A stretch of 64,000 bases of DNA from Ilyonectria destructans (taxonomy: Eukaryota; Ascomycota; Sordariomycetes; Hypocreales; Nectriaceae): assembly GCA_020740775.1 (NCBI GenBank), contig JAHEWK010000026.1:62001-126000 (forward strand). Reading direction: 5' to 3'. Shown here piece by piece: positions 50,083 through 61,304 of this stretch. Within the stretch, counting starts at the first letter, position 1. The number at the start of each line of letters is the position of its first letter. A model generated the notes under the pieces. It worked only from the letters and a program-made list of their open reading frames with translations. It was not told the origin of the DNA and did not search any database. A program made the position numbers and the translations under genes.

Positions 50083-51374
50083 ATTGCGGTGGCAGGGCGG
50101 CCTCAGAGACCTAGCTAAGTTGGTTACATGTCTGCACGCGGGCTGCGATTCCGGCGCAAGGGCACACTTTTCACGGCATTTAATGACACAGTCATTTTCG
50201 CGAGACCTTCAGCTCCTAGGATATCTATTTTCTCAGTAATAAAATTGCTTGAATGACTGTCAGAATCAATTGCAGCATCGGCGGCCATTTTTGGCTGTGG
50301 TTTTAGGGGGGTCACACTGTTCCAACTTTTTCTGACTGTTCCAGATTTTTCGGCCCTACTAAGTGGCTCCGCCACTTAGTAAGACCCTACGGGTAGTCGG
50401 CGTCTGGATGACCTGCGGGACTGATAGCCCAGGGACGCTGAGACTGGACGAACACTGATTGTAGGTGGCAATGCATGAGCACCTACCATTGTCAAGCAAG
50501 GGCCTTCGACGAAATGGGATCGCCATCGCACTGACTCGAGGGCCCAGTCAGCCAGACCAGTCCCTGACGAACCGAACTCTAAACCTAATCCCTGCGCGGA
50601 GTGGTGGGTCATATTTTGGGCCAATCAAAAAGGCACCGCCTAAAGCTTGTTTTCCCACACAGGGATGCGCTACAGCAATGCCATCAAGCAAGTGGATATG
50701 CACGGCAGCACGACTCGGTTGCATGTAAAAAAAAAAAATTCTAGCCTGGCCCACCAGACAGGGGTCACTCTTGGCGTAGTTTTTAAGGGCCTTCAAATAC
50801 ATATCGATATTCGTCATATCGAGATTACCATCTAGGAAATTAGCTGAGAGGGGTAATGGGACAACTCCAAGGGACTCCTCGTAGCTACGCCAAGCATACC
50901 CCTAGTCCAGTGGGGTAGACTAAAATTTTTGGCCTGCAGCCGTAGCCTTCACTAACTGCTCCGAAAAACTACGCAGAGATTAACCCCTTGACTGGTGGGG
51001 CGAGCTAACCAACGTTATGCTGGATACCGTAGTAACACCTGTCCTACGGTGGCGTTTCAGCAGCGAAATCAACTGCCGATCTCATCATTGCCGTGTCTGG
51101 TAGGCGTGACTGACCCAAGAACCAGGATACGGTCGATGATAGCTAGTCTTGTAACCCAAGGAGCCTCACTAGCCCAGGGGGTGCACGAGTCGAGGTGGAT
51201 TGGTGACGCAACGGAGGCTCCTTGGGTGACTCCAGAGGAATATATGCTCAATCGACCCCAATTCCGCTCTGTACCGCGACCATATCGACCAACATTCAAT
51301 CTACAATTTGGAGTGCCTTATACAGGCGCCGTCGCCAGTGAGAATCACCGCTTCTCAGCAACTGACGCGCCAGC
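50083..51374. other. Gene-free region with imperfect inverted repeats
   Basis: A 10-bp perfect stem with a three-base loop stands at about 50357-50380 (ACTAAGTGGC and its inverse). Between 50730 and 51000, three related blocks with GGGGT, CTTGGCGTAG and CCAGTGGGGTAG motifs occur, the first two in opposite orientation, like a decayed foldback element. The last 370 bp should include the promoter of the gene starting at 51375; an ORF spans 50995-51411, but it has no recognisable domain. Confidence 0.45.
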
Positions 51375-54300
51375 ATGCCAGGCTTTCTCGTTCCTGACAC
51401 TTATGTGGTAGTCGCACCGACCCTCGACGACCTCCTAGTAGCCAGTATCATCTGGGGCTTCACACTCGCGACGGGAGTCTTTGCGGGCAATAAGGCTCTC
51501 AAGCAGACGTGGGCACAATGGAAACGTTCTCGACGCATCAAGCCGTACGTGATCATAATTTGGGCAGAATGGATCGTCTCCATGGTGATTGGCGTTTTAG
51601 CTTGGGCTTTCTTCGGGGGTTCATTGAGCCAAGGTGCGTCGAGAGAATACCTTTGCATAGTACAGGAAACCTTGTGGAGCTGACAAGAAGTCGTTACGCA
51701 GCTTTTAGATTTACCTCGTTTTTCGTATGACACCTCTCATCCAAGCGACTTCTGGAGCGACTTGAAGCTGACAGTCTGTTGCAGTTGCTCTTTGGGTCGT
51801 TCAAATCCAGTGCATCTGCGGTATCATTATCAATCGAATCGCTCTCCTCATGGTCGACCAACGCGATGTCGGCAAGATTCGCTGGGGCGTAGCCATCTTG
51901 CTGGGCCTCATCAACATCAGTGTCTTCGTCATCTGGATCCCCGCGCAACTGCAAATCTCTAAGACGTGGGTGAATGTCAACCATATTTACGATCGCATCG
52001 AAAAGGCTATCTTCCTAGTCATCGACGCCAGTCTGCATCTCTACTTCATCTATCTGATCAGAGTCAAGCTCATCGCCAACGGTCTCGACAAGTATACTCC
52101 TCTCTTCCGGTTCAACATGTTTATGGTGGCGATATCCATGAGCCTCGATGTGAGTCTTGAAACCTTCGGAGCATACATGGGCAACTTGTTCTGTTATTCT
52201 GTTGCTTGTTCTGTATAACGTGTTAATATTTTTTTATTCTGTTATTCTGTTATTATGTTATGGCTCTCACACTAATCTGTTATAACGGAATAACAGAATA
52301 AACAGGATAAGTGAAATAAGCTTTTTTCATTGCTTTTGTCACATCCAACGGGCCAAAAGGTCATACATTTGATCAAACCGGAAGGAAGGTCCCTCAGCTG
52401 CTGAGAAAGGCTGTTCACTGGCAGGTCGGAAGTCCGAACTTCCGGTCAGAAGTTCGTGTCATCTATCTTTTCCAAAAAGCAAGTTCTCCAACACAACGGC
52501 CCCGGAGGCCCTTCATCCTAGGTATAAGAAACCGACCTATTTAACACTCATTAGATAGAGAACCAAGAGCTTCTATGGAAATCAATTCATCGCTGAATGT
52601 GACAGCTTTTTATCGCCCCAGACATCACAAATACCGGAAACTTTTCGTATTATAGTTTTCATCTCATACCCATCATTATGGCTTCAGAAAGCGATATTTT
52701 ATCGTCGATCGGCGACTCTAATTCTCAAACATCTGATCAATTGCCTTCAAACTTCTTTTCTATTATGGATCGGCAGTATCCAGATAAGAATAAACCGGTT
52801 GCCGCCGGCCGCAAACGAAAGACCAAAGGCACTGTGCTTTATGTGTGCCGATTATGCCCTAAATGGAGTCATGGGCATCGAGCAACAGCTGTACAGCATA
52901 TCAAAAACCGCCATGCTGCACAGCTTCGACCGCCGCCGCCGCCTTCGCCGGTATCATCGAATCAACGCTTATTACCCGCCATGTTTGCATCTATTCCTAC
53001 ACCTGATAGTCTTCGGCAGGTTTTCAATCGGCAGGCATACAATGAGGCTGTTATAGGACTGCTCACACGGCGGAGAGCTCCTTTTTCAGCTGTTGAATGG
53101 AACGAGTTGAAGGATCTCGCTTTGGCATGCAATCCGACCATCGGTGATCAATTAATCACGTCCAGACGTCAGGCCATGCGTCACATTGCGGAAAATCACG
53201 TATTCTATAGACATCAGATCAAAGGCAAACTAGCAATCGCGTCTTCGCCTATTCACATCTCCACCGATCTCTGGACATCGCCACATCGCCATGCTCTACT
53301 GGCTGTTTGTGCTCAATGGGTTGATCAGGATTATCAGCTGCAGAAGGCACTTCTAGGACTACCGGAATGTCGCGACAACCACTCTGGAGAGCGGCAAGCT
53401 GATCTCATTATGAGTATTCTCGAGACCTTCGGAATCATGTCAAACCTCGGCTATCACACCGGGGATAACGCTACGTCAAACGACACATGTCTGGAGTCCA
53501 TAGCACGTCGATTGAAAGAGAATCTTGATGTAAGTTGGCGGCCGTTTTTGATGGACTAATCTAATGATGAGCGGTAGATCGACTATGACCCCAAAAAACG
53601 CCGCATCCGCTGCATCGGCCACATCATCAATCTCTCCCTTCAAGCCTTCCTTCTCGGGTCATCGAATGAAGCCCTCGTCGCCGCACTTGAAGCCGCATCT
53701 GAAGTCACTAGTGAAGACCTGTTAATTCGCTTCTCTCAGGCCCTCACCACCAGAAGACGTCGAGGACGTAGACGTCTCTCGAGATCGGAAGTTGATGAGG
53801 ACTATCTAGGCATTGAGGGCATACCTGCGCTACGTAAACTGCACGGTCTGGCTGTTTGGGCACGCTGCTCATCGCTTAATAGCCAGCTGTGGGACGATGA
53901 AATCGGTTTGCGACTAGGGATCGATAATGAGACGCGGTGGTCTTCATGGTATCATGTCCTCGATAAGCTTTTCAAAAAGAAGTCGCAGATCGTTCAATTC
54001 ATGCATGAACACGAGCAGATCCTCGGAGACAATCGATTGACAGCGGCTGATTGGGATTTGCTTCAGAAAGCGTACCTATTTCTCCAACCCTTTGATGGGG
54101 CCACATTGTGCGCTGAGGGCAATAAAGCATCTCTTTCACAGTCATTATTTCTAATGGACTGCCTTCTTTCTCATTATGAAAACGAGAAGGTGAGCCATTT
54201 CATTGCGACGTAGCGAGGACATCTCATCGCCGGTCTCAACAGCTAAGATAGATGCTAATACGATTACAGCGGCACTACAGCGCACCCGAGACACGCGATG

Positions 54301-55734
54301 AACGCATGCTACATGCCATCGATATGGGCTGGTTCATTATGAATAAATACTACACCATGACCGAGGACGTTCCCGTTTATTCCGCCGCTCTCCTTCTCGA
54401 CCCTTCGAAACGAGACGCCTACATTAAGCAGAACTGGCCGGATGAGTGGTACAACAACGCAATTGGCGGAGCACAAGCGATTTGGGAGGAAGAATACAAT
54501 ATTGAGCTCCCTACTAAGCCTCCGGCCGCTCCGAGCGCTGCCCCGGACTTTGTGGAACATGAGAGTAATAAACTAGCTCAGTTGGCAAGGAATATGAAGG
54601 TAAAGACCGCCGTATTGCGTTGTGAGGATGATTTCATGACCTTTATTACCGCTCAACCGATAGAGATCGATTCTACGCCGCTTCAATGGTGGTGCGCATC
54701 TGAGCAGCGGAGAAGATATCCACGACTTAGCCGCATGGCCATCGCGATACTCTCCATCTCACCAGAGTCGTCCGAGCCAGAGAGAGCCTTCTCTGGGGCC
54801 CACAGGACATGCTCATGGGATAGGCTGCGGATTAAATGTGCAAACATTGAGAGGGTAGAGTGTATAGGCAGCTGGTTGCGCGAAGGTCATATCATACCTA
54901 CATCCCGCGGTGGATTTGGGTTACTGATGATGTTTTCCGCATTAAAAGATGATCTTACTGATTCAGATGATGATTTAGAAGACAGGGAGAATATTGACTG
55001 ATGTAGAATAGAGTCGTTAAATTAATTGTTTGATTTCATCGCCTCATTGGCCCACTATCGTGTTCCTTATCCTGTTATCCTGTTATCTTATCCTGTTATC
55101 CTATAATCTGTATTTTTTCTTATCTTGTTCTGTTTAACATGTTAAGGGATTTCTTAACATGTTATACAGGTTGCCCATGTATGCTTCGGAGGGCAACAGT
55201 GGCTGGTGACCGCGGACTGACCCATTGGTGCCTAGATTATTCTTATCGGTAGTATGTCTATCGGCAACGGTTTTATGTAAGTCCGGTCCAATTAGTTGAT
55301 TCAAACGTCCTCGGGCCTGACATCCACTTCCTAGCTACGTACAATTCCATCCTCTTGTCTACATGCTTAAACTTCATATCGAGATGAATATTTCTGCCCT
55401 CATTGTCAAGGTTGTTCGCGCTACGGGTAATCACAGCTCCTATCAAAACGACTATGCACAGGGTACAGAGCTGCGGTCGAAGTTCAGGGGTAACATCCAG
55501 GCGACCGGGCCCTCTGGTAATCGGACCGGTCTAGGGACCATGGGCCAGTTGTTTTCCAGCCATAATGAGGCGCACATCGAGGCCAATGCAGGCAGCAAGA
55601 CAACGTCCAAGGGCATTACGAAGATTGTCCAGACGCGGGTGACAGTCACGTCGAGACGCCAGGAGGAGGAAGACGAAGACGGCAGCTCGCAGTCGTCGAC
55701 GCGTCAGTTGAAGCACAACTCTCATGTCTACTAA
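51375..55734 (+). CDS. Fungal multi-pass membrane protein with a hAT element in an intron
   Basis: Exons 51375-51633, 51785-52149, 55236-55276 and 55335-55734 join in frame to 354 codons. Membrane segments include VVAPTLDDLLVASIIWGFTL, WAEWIVSMVIGVLAWAFFGG, ALWVVQIQCICGIIINRIAL and WGVAILLGLINISVFVIWIP. The following loop (WVNVNHIYDRIEKAIFLVID), FNMFMVAISMSLD and the spliced YVQFHPLVYMLKLHIEMNI are hallmarks of a family of fungal seven-helix membrane proteins of unknown function. The third intron, 52150-55235, contains the complete 3-kb hAT element; without it and one 8-bp duplication the intron is 66 bp. An alternative first-intron model has two introns with an exon at 51666-51723 and an acceptor before SVAVALWVV. 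The cytosolic tail is charged. Confidence 0.8.
52172..55183 (+). mobile_element. hAT-type transposon, complete, inside an intron
   Basis: The terminal repeats CATACATGGGCAAC (52172) and GTTGCCCATGTATG (ending 55183) are perfect inverses. The 8-bp target duplication CTTCGGAG is perfect at 52164-52171 and 55184-55191. Subterminal regions on both sides are rich in CTGTTAT/TATCCTG motifs. The element is 3012 bp, carries an intact transposase in the same direction as the host gene, and appears recent. Confidence 0.95.
52678..55001 (+). CDS. hAT transposase, intact
   Basis: Exons 52678-53529, 53578-54189 and 54270-55001 join in frame to 731 codons; the introns are 48 and 80 bp. The BED zinc finger is YVCRLCPKWSHGHRATAVQH with the second His pair completed by IKNRHA. 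The RNase H-like core shows HISTDLWTSPHRHALLAVC (first Asp), LGYHTGDNATSNDTCL (second Asp) and RRIRCIGHIINLSLQAFLLG. Exon 2 continues with RLGIDNETRWSSWYHVLDKL, the conserved NxTRWxS motif. Exon 3 ends with the dimerisation domain QWWCASEQRRRYPRLSRMAI to SSEPERAFSGAHR. No stops are seen and the ends are perfect, so this is the best candidate in the window for an active transposon. Confidence 0.93.
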
Positions 55735-56895
55735 GATCAATTCGCTTGAGGGCATGCTAACCAGTGAAGGGGCTGGGAGGCTGGGATTAGCACGAATCAA
55801 GCGTAGACTACGACATCTATAGAGATATCGATGAATGCAATATTCTTTGTCATATAGTTCTGCAGATCTAATATTGTACTCAAGCAATGCTCTTCGGTGC
55901 AATCCTCCGACCAGGGCCGCCGCGTGGGATACTCATTCGTCCATCAGTCTGCATACCGCTTTTGCAGCGCCCCCATTGATGCTCATCGTAGACCAAGGCA
56001 AAAACGGCGCCGTTGTTACATGGACCAGTACCAGGGGCCGGCGCGGGCTAGAAGATGCGACAACGAACTGGCCCTGCCAAGAGACCCGGGCTCGGTCACT
56101 TGCGAGGTCCTGCTTAGTGCGCTATGAGAAGAAGACTACAACATCCCTTTGGCTGTGCGGAAGGAACTTTCGGGTCTCTAACAGGGATCTTAACAAATAA
56201 GAGCTTGAGGTCAATGGGAGACATTTGACGCAGGGATTATTACCCGGATCTACATGGACTCTGGAGGTTCGGCTATTCACATGAATACATTAGAATCCCC
56301 GTTTTCCCGCCTGATCTCAGCTGCTCATCCGTAGCTTCGATAAGAGGGACGAATACTCAACAACTCCTTCTGCACATACGGCAGACGCGAACGACCGTTG
56401 CCGCACTAAAAAAAAAAGTTTAAAAAGAAAGTTGAGACGGCGAGGTTGCTAATCTCGGCCTAGGGTCCGCGGGGAGCTTCCGTAGTCGCGGAGCCAAGTG
56501 GGCTGGTATTGGTTTCTTTTGTGTGCGACCCTGAAGATCATGTACGCTTCTAGGCCCTTGTCGTATTCCCAACTCCTACTTTCGACAAGGCTAATCCTTA
56601 CCGACCTCTGTTTAACCCCGGCTTTCTGTTACATAGTGCGTGGAGGGAGGGGGTTTCTCAGCTCTATCAAACGCGGCCACCCCAAAATGTGGAGATGCTC
56701 GGGTCCTCGAAGGAGGGGCTGACGACAGAAGACATACAACCTAGCCAAGGGTTGGAGAACCGTCGGACGACCAAGAAGCAGGCGGAGGGATATGAAGAAC
56801 CGGAGCAAGGGAAAGACGGTCGGGTACGCTGGAGACAAGCTAGCAGAGCTCGTCATTCCAGCTTTTGAACTTGGACTTTTTTTCTCGCTTCCAGG
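55735..56895. other. Region between the membrane-protein gene and the alcohol-oxidase gene
   Basis: No supported gene is seen; the short plus-strand ORFs at 55835-56200 and 56498-56722 lack recognisable domains. The right end should hold the promoter of the oxidase gene, and a TTCCAG acceptor at 56889-56894 could end a 5' intron. Confidence 0.4.
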
Positions 56896-58907
56896 ACGGG
56901 CGTGTACACGAAGCTTGCCGATGATGTGAACGAGGTCGACCTGATCATTGCTGGAGGTACAGTACTCTTCTTCCCTGCCCCACCATAGATCATGGAAGGG
57001 CTAAAACCTCCATCATCATCATAGGTGGCACCGCAGCATGCGTCGTAGCTGGACGCCTGGCCGAGGCCGACCCTAGCCTGTCGATTTTGGTAATCGAAAG
57101 AGGCCAGGACAACCGCAGCGTTCAAATCATCGAGAACCCTGTGTTCTTCCTGGACCACCTACTGCCCACTAGTACGACGGCCATCTTCTACCAGGGCAAC
57201 AAGGCAGACCAACTGGCAGGCCGTGAGGTTATCGTCCCCTCCGGTGGCACTCTCGGCGGTGGATCATCCATTAACTTCATGATGTATACCCATGCCCAGC
57301 GTTCCGACCTTGACTCATGGAAGACACCGGGCTGGTCAGCCGATGAGCTGCTCCTCTTTATGAAGAAGGTATCGTAGTTCACAAGTGCTTTGCTACCTGA
57401 AAGAACGTCGCGACTGACAGTGCCAAGCTCGAGACGTATCATGGTAGGGGCGAGAAGGGCGTTCATGGACACGATGGCCCAGTCCACATGTCTGATGGCA
57501 TATTCCGCTCCGAGTATTCTGAGAACGAATTCATCAAGGCTGCAGCTCAGGTCGGCTGGCCTGAGATCAAAGACCTGCAGACGTTGGACGCCAACAACGG
57601 CGTTGAGCGCTGGCTGTGCACTGTCAGCAAGGATGGCAAGCGTCAAGATAGAGCGAGGGTGTACCTTCATGACAAGCTCAACGGGGGTGACTACCCTAAC
57701 CTCCATGTCCTGACCGAGTCCAAGGTGGTTCGTGTCTTGCTTGGCGACCAGAAGCGCGCTGTCGGTGTTGAGTACACTCCAAACCCTGAATTCCAAGCCG
57801 CAGTTGGTCCCACTCAGCACCCCAAGCTGACTGTCAAAGCACGCAAGCTTGTAGTGGTATCTTGCGGTGCTTGTGGTACGCCCCCTGTGCTGGAGAGGTC
57901 CGGTCTAGGTGACCCTGAGATCCTGAAGAGGGCGGGTGTTCCCGTTGCTGTCGATTTGCCGGGTGTAGGCGGCGACTACCAGGATCACCAGCTCATCCTT
58001 TATCCCTACAAGACCAGTCTCCAACCACACAACACAATTGACCTGGTTCTCAGAAACCCGGGGGGCCGTCAGGAGTTGATCGACAAGAAGGACAAAGTCT
58101 TGGGGTGGAACTCCATTGACATCTCATCCAAGCTTCGGCCAACGGAAGCAGATGTGGCGGCTCTTGGTCCTGACTTCCAGGCTGCGTGGGACCGGGACTT
58201 CAAGAACGCCCTGGATAGGCCTCTGATGCTCATGGACCTGGTATCATGGTAAGCTCCCTGTTCTTCCAAAAGCAGCTGGGCACAAACGAAAGACCAATGC
58301 TGATGGAAACAGTTTCCTGGGCGACCCTTCAACAGTCCCGGAAGCGCAGTATCTCACTGTCGGTAACTACACGGCATATCCCTACTCGCGCGGACACGTC
58401 CATATTACAGGCCCTGAGGTCGACGATCCGCTGGATTTTGACGTCGGTTATCTCAACGATGCGCACGACATCGACCTGAAGAAGCAGCTTTGGGCGTACA
58501 AGAAGCAACGTGCAATCATGCGGCGCACGGCAATGTACCGCGGTGAGGTCGCGGCTGGCCACCAGCGCTTCCCGGCTGGTTCAGCAGCCGCCTGTGTCGA
58601 CCTCGATGAATCTCTTCGTAATGTTCAGGACCTGCAGTACTCTGCTGAAGACGATAAGGCGATTGAGCAATGGATCCGAGAGAATGTCGGCACTACGTGG
58701 CACTCCACCGGCACCACAAAAATGGCGCCTCGTGAGGAGTTTGGCGTCGTAGACCAGCACCTCAACGTTTGGGGCACCAAGGGTCTCAAGGTCGCCGACT
58801 TGAGCATCCCGCCGATGAACGTCGGCGCAAACACCAAAAATACTGCGATGGTAGTAGGCGATAAAGCAGCAGACATCATCATCAAGGAGCTAGGCCTCAA
58901 GTCATGA
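56896..58907 (+). CDS. GMC oxidoreductase, alcohol (methanol) oxidase type, start codon unclear
   Basis: Exons 56896-56956, 57025-57368, 57428-58248 and 58313-58907 join in frame to 606 codons. The N-terminus GVYTKLADDVNEVDLIIAGG joins across intron 1 to GTAACVVAGRLAEADPSLSI, the FAD-binding dinucleotide fold. The GMC signature VPSGGTLGGGSSINFMMY follows in exon 2. The second signature lies near VVVSCGACGTPPVLERSGLG. The catalytic region has TTWHSTGTTKMAP and PPMNVGANTKNTAMVVGDKA, with His and Asn as in alcohol oxidases. The enzyme would oxidise short-chain alcohols to aldehydes with H2O2 release, usually in peroxisomes, but the C-terminus LGLKS is not a clear peroxisomal signal. At the expected start the codon reads ACG (56896-56898) instead of ATG. 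Either an upstream exon exists, ACG is used, or the gene has lost its start. Confidence 0.85.
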
Positions 58908-59039
58908 AACTCATGACCGATGTTTAATAGGAATAGTCATTGCATCTTGATGATGTTTATGGAGTTGAATGCTGGTGCAAAACATGTGAATGGCGAAGAA
59001 AGCGGAAGCATACAGAACGTAAAAAGATCCTATTTGAAG

Positions 59040-59254
59040 TCACTTCCAAGGTATGTGTGGCTACTCCTGATTACGTTCTAGGTCGAGGCTATACATGGTT
59101 CACTGAAATCTGGGTTTCCTACATCTTCGACGAGTTCTGGGACGAAGATGGCGATCAGTACGGAAGAGCGGCAGGAGACCTCAACAGCTATACAACTGGC
59201 CGTGTGGGCAACTACAACGTATCAATTTTGACCCCAAAGTTGATTGACATATGA
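59040..59254 (+). pseudogene. Second purine nucleoside phosphorylase domain fragment
   Basis: The frame encodes FDEFWDEDGDQYGRAAGDLN followed by SYTTGRVGNYNV, which aligns with FDEYWDDDGPRY...GDPNAYSTGSIGRHNV of the PNP fragment at 33280-33950. It then changes to unrelated sequence and stops at 59252-59254. Only about 45 codons of the domain survive. A short upstream ORF from 58940 (Cys/Lys-rich) is fused in frame but has no recognisable domain. Confidence 0.65.
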
Positions 59255-59441
59255 TGAGCGCTGCTCCACACCGATTATCACAATCATGCCCCCGGCAATA
59301 ACCCAACTCCGCCAGCTCATCCCTCCGCTGATGGAGATGTCGACGGTGACACTGCCGTGGGATCCGATAAACTGACCGGCTTGCGGCCATAAGCTACATA
59401 TCTGCATCTATTAGCAACTCTCTGCTTCAGGAGCACGCGAC

Positions 59442-60528
59442 TCACACTGGCCAATAAGCATGCACACTCGTATCCCTTAGTGCTTTCCTCGCCCTGGCAA
59501 CCAGGGCCAGCACCTCCTCCCTCGACCAGCCCAGCCCGCGCGTTAGGGGTGCCAGTGCCGCCGCCTCCAACCAATAGTCAATAGTGACCAGGCTCCAGTT
59601 ACCCAGGTCTTTATACTTCTTGTCGCGCGGCCAATGATTCGTTGGCCACTTATACGCTGTCTCGACCACACCTTCGAAGCCCACGGCTTCCATTGTCGAC
59701 TTGCGCTCCTCAGCGGCGGTAGTAGACTGCCCCAACTTCTCCAGACCCTCCTGTATAAGAGTCATCCACCTCCACAGGTCCGAAGTTTCGGAGAGAGTGC
59801 CGTCATCACAGCGTAAGGGGGCTATGTCTTGAAGTAGCCACCGGGCTGGAGTTGGCTAGATTGAGTCGGCTGTGAGTGATTGGGCTCGGTAAGACACTAA
59901 GGAAAGGGTTAAAGCAGACTTGAAGGCATTCTCCACGACGTTGAAATTATCAGCGAAACTCCCTGTCGTCATCCGGCAAAAGATAAAGTCGAACGTCTTA
60001 GACCACGTCCACTCCTTCTCGAGGTCGTCTATCTTATGATAATAAATTAGCATTTTGGCTCTCAAAAACATGGTTCGCTTCCTCTCGGTACCTCGAAAGA
60101 ACAATTTGGTGGGACGCTACGGGCTGGTCAGTAACGATATCTATGGTTATGAAAGAACAAGGAAGCTTACAAGGTTGGTTGCATGGGGCTGAGGTCAACG
60201 CCGATTACCTAACTTATTCGTCAGCAGAGGGGAGCCAAACATAGTGAGAGGAAGCAGACCTCGGCCTCAGGATGAGTTTCGGCTCGTGGTTGAGTTAGCC
60301 ATATACCAGGCGATCTTGAACAATATATCAGCGTGGGAACACACCGTACTCTATCGCCCAGATACCAGTGCCTGTACCAAGGTCGAGAACCCTGCCGGCA
60401 CCATCATTTTTGGGACACAGGCAATATCTGTCCCCGATCGTCAGGGTCATGAGATGGTGCTGCAAGTCTGGGTTGCTGTCAGTGCCTCCTTGCTGTCGGC
60501 CGGCCGAGAGACTCTGTGGTTCAAACAT
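59442..60528 (-). pseudogene. SAM-dependent methyltransferase, UMTA/LaeA-like, broken
   Basis: On the minus strand the motif I GRVLDLGTGTGIWAIEY (about 60378-60330) is preceded by LQHHLMTLTIGDRYCL. Small exons follow with VIGVDLSPMQPTL and IDDLEKEWTWSKTFDFIFCR, then GSFADNFNVVENAF. After PGGYF a short deletion shifts the frame and removes the expected residues before QDIAPLRCDDGT. The last part, from WMTLIQEGLEKLGQSTTAAE through DLGNWSLVTIDYWLEAAALA to YWPV, is intact and ends at 59442. The family methylates small molecules or proteins, often in secondary metabolism. The frameshift would inactivate this copy unless an unusual splice skips it. No start codon is certain. Confidence 0.75.
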
Positions 60529-61304
60529 AGTCTTTCTATCTCCCTCTAGGGAAGTAGATGGTTATCTTAAAGTCCTAAGAGGTTCAACGTGCCACGGAAT
60601 GTGTACGTGTACTTACCTCATCATTCGGCATGAAATATTCTGTTGCATGCCTGCCAGCCAAAGGGCGATAGGAAGGATAGATCCCAACGGCGGGGATTCT
60701 CACTGCCTGCACTCATGGCATGATATGTCCGGCCGTTTTCCTGCTGATACGCAAAAATGCTTGACCTCAGCGATACCAGCGACTCGCTCAGCGGCTATGA
60801 CCAAGTTAGTGGGTCGTTCGCCTTACAGCAATTGCCTGGAGAGATCATCCTATAAGCCTCGTGACTCTCACGTCTGTCCCTGATCTCTCGAATATATTTG
60901 CGATATCTCCAACAATGAGTAGTCAATGATATACGCGAATCTTTGTAGACTCCAAGGTCGAGTCATTATACTTGAACACGATCACAATTCTGACGGTCCC
61001 ATCATGAGTTAACGGGACCAACGTGATATGAATAATTTATTTTTAACTGATAAAAATCTATGTCTCGTGTCGTCGAGGTTTGTGCTTCAGCTTCTAAACT
61101 TTCTCTCCCATTGTCTCACCAATCCGATCCGTGTTCCCTGAAAATAGAAAGCTAGCTCCATGTTTAATCTATAGCTATTGGTCTTGCACCATTGAATCAT
61201 ATGCTCCTCCTTGATATCCTGCGACGAACCTGGTCGCCAATGTTATTCTCTACTCCAAACGCCTAGCGGAACATCTCTAATAAAGCTTGAAAACGCGTTA
61301 GCAT
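60529..61304. other. Gene-free stretch before the Cas1p-type gene
   Basis: No supported gene is found. It should contain the 3' end of the acyltransferase transcript and the upstream part of the methyltransferase relic. The minus strand from 61286 to 61243 could hold a short last exon of the acyltransferase (see that entry). Confidence 0.4.
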
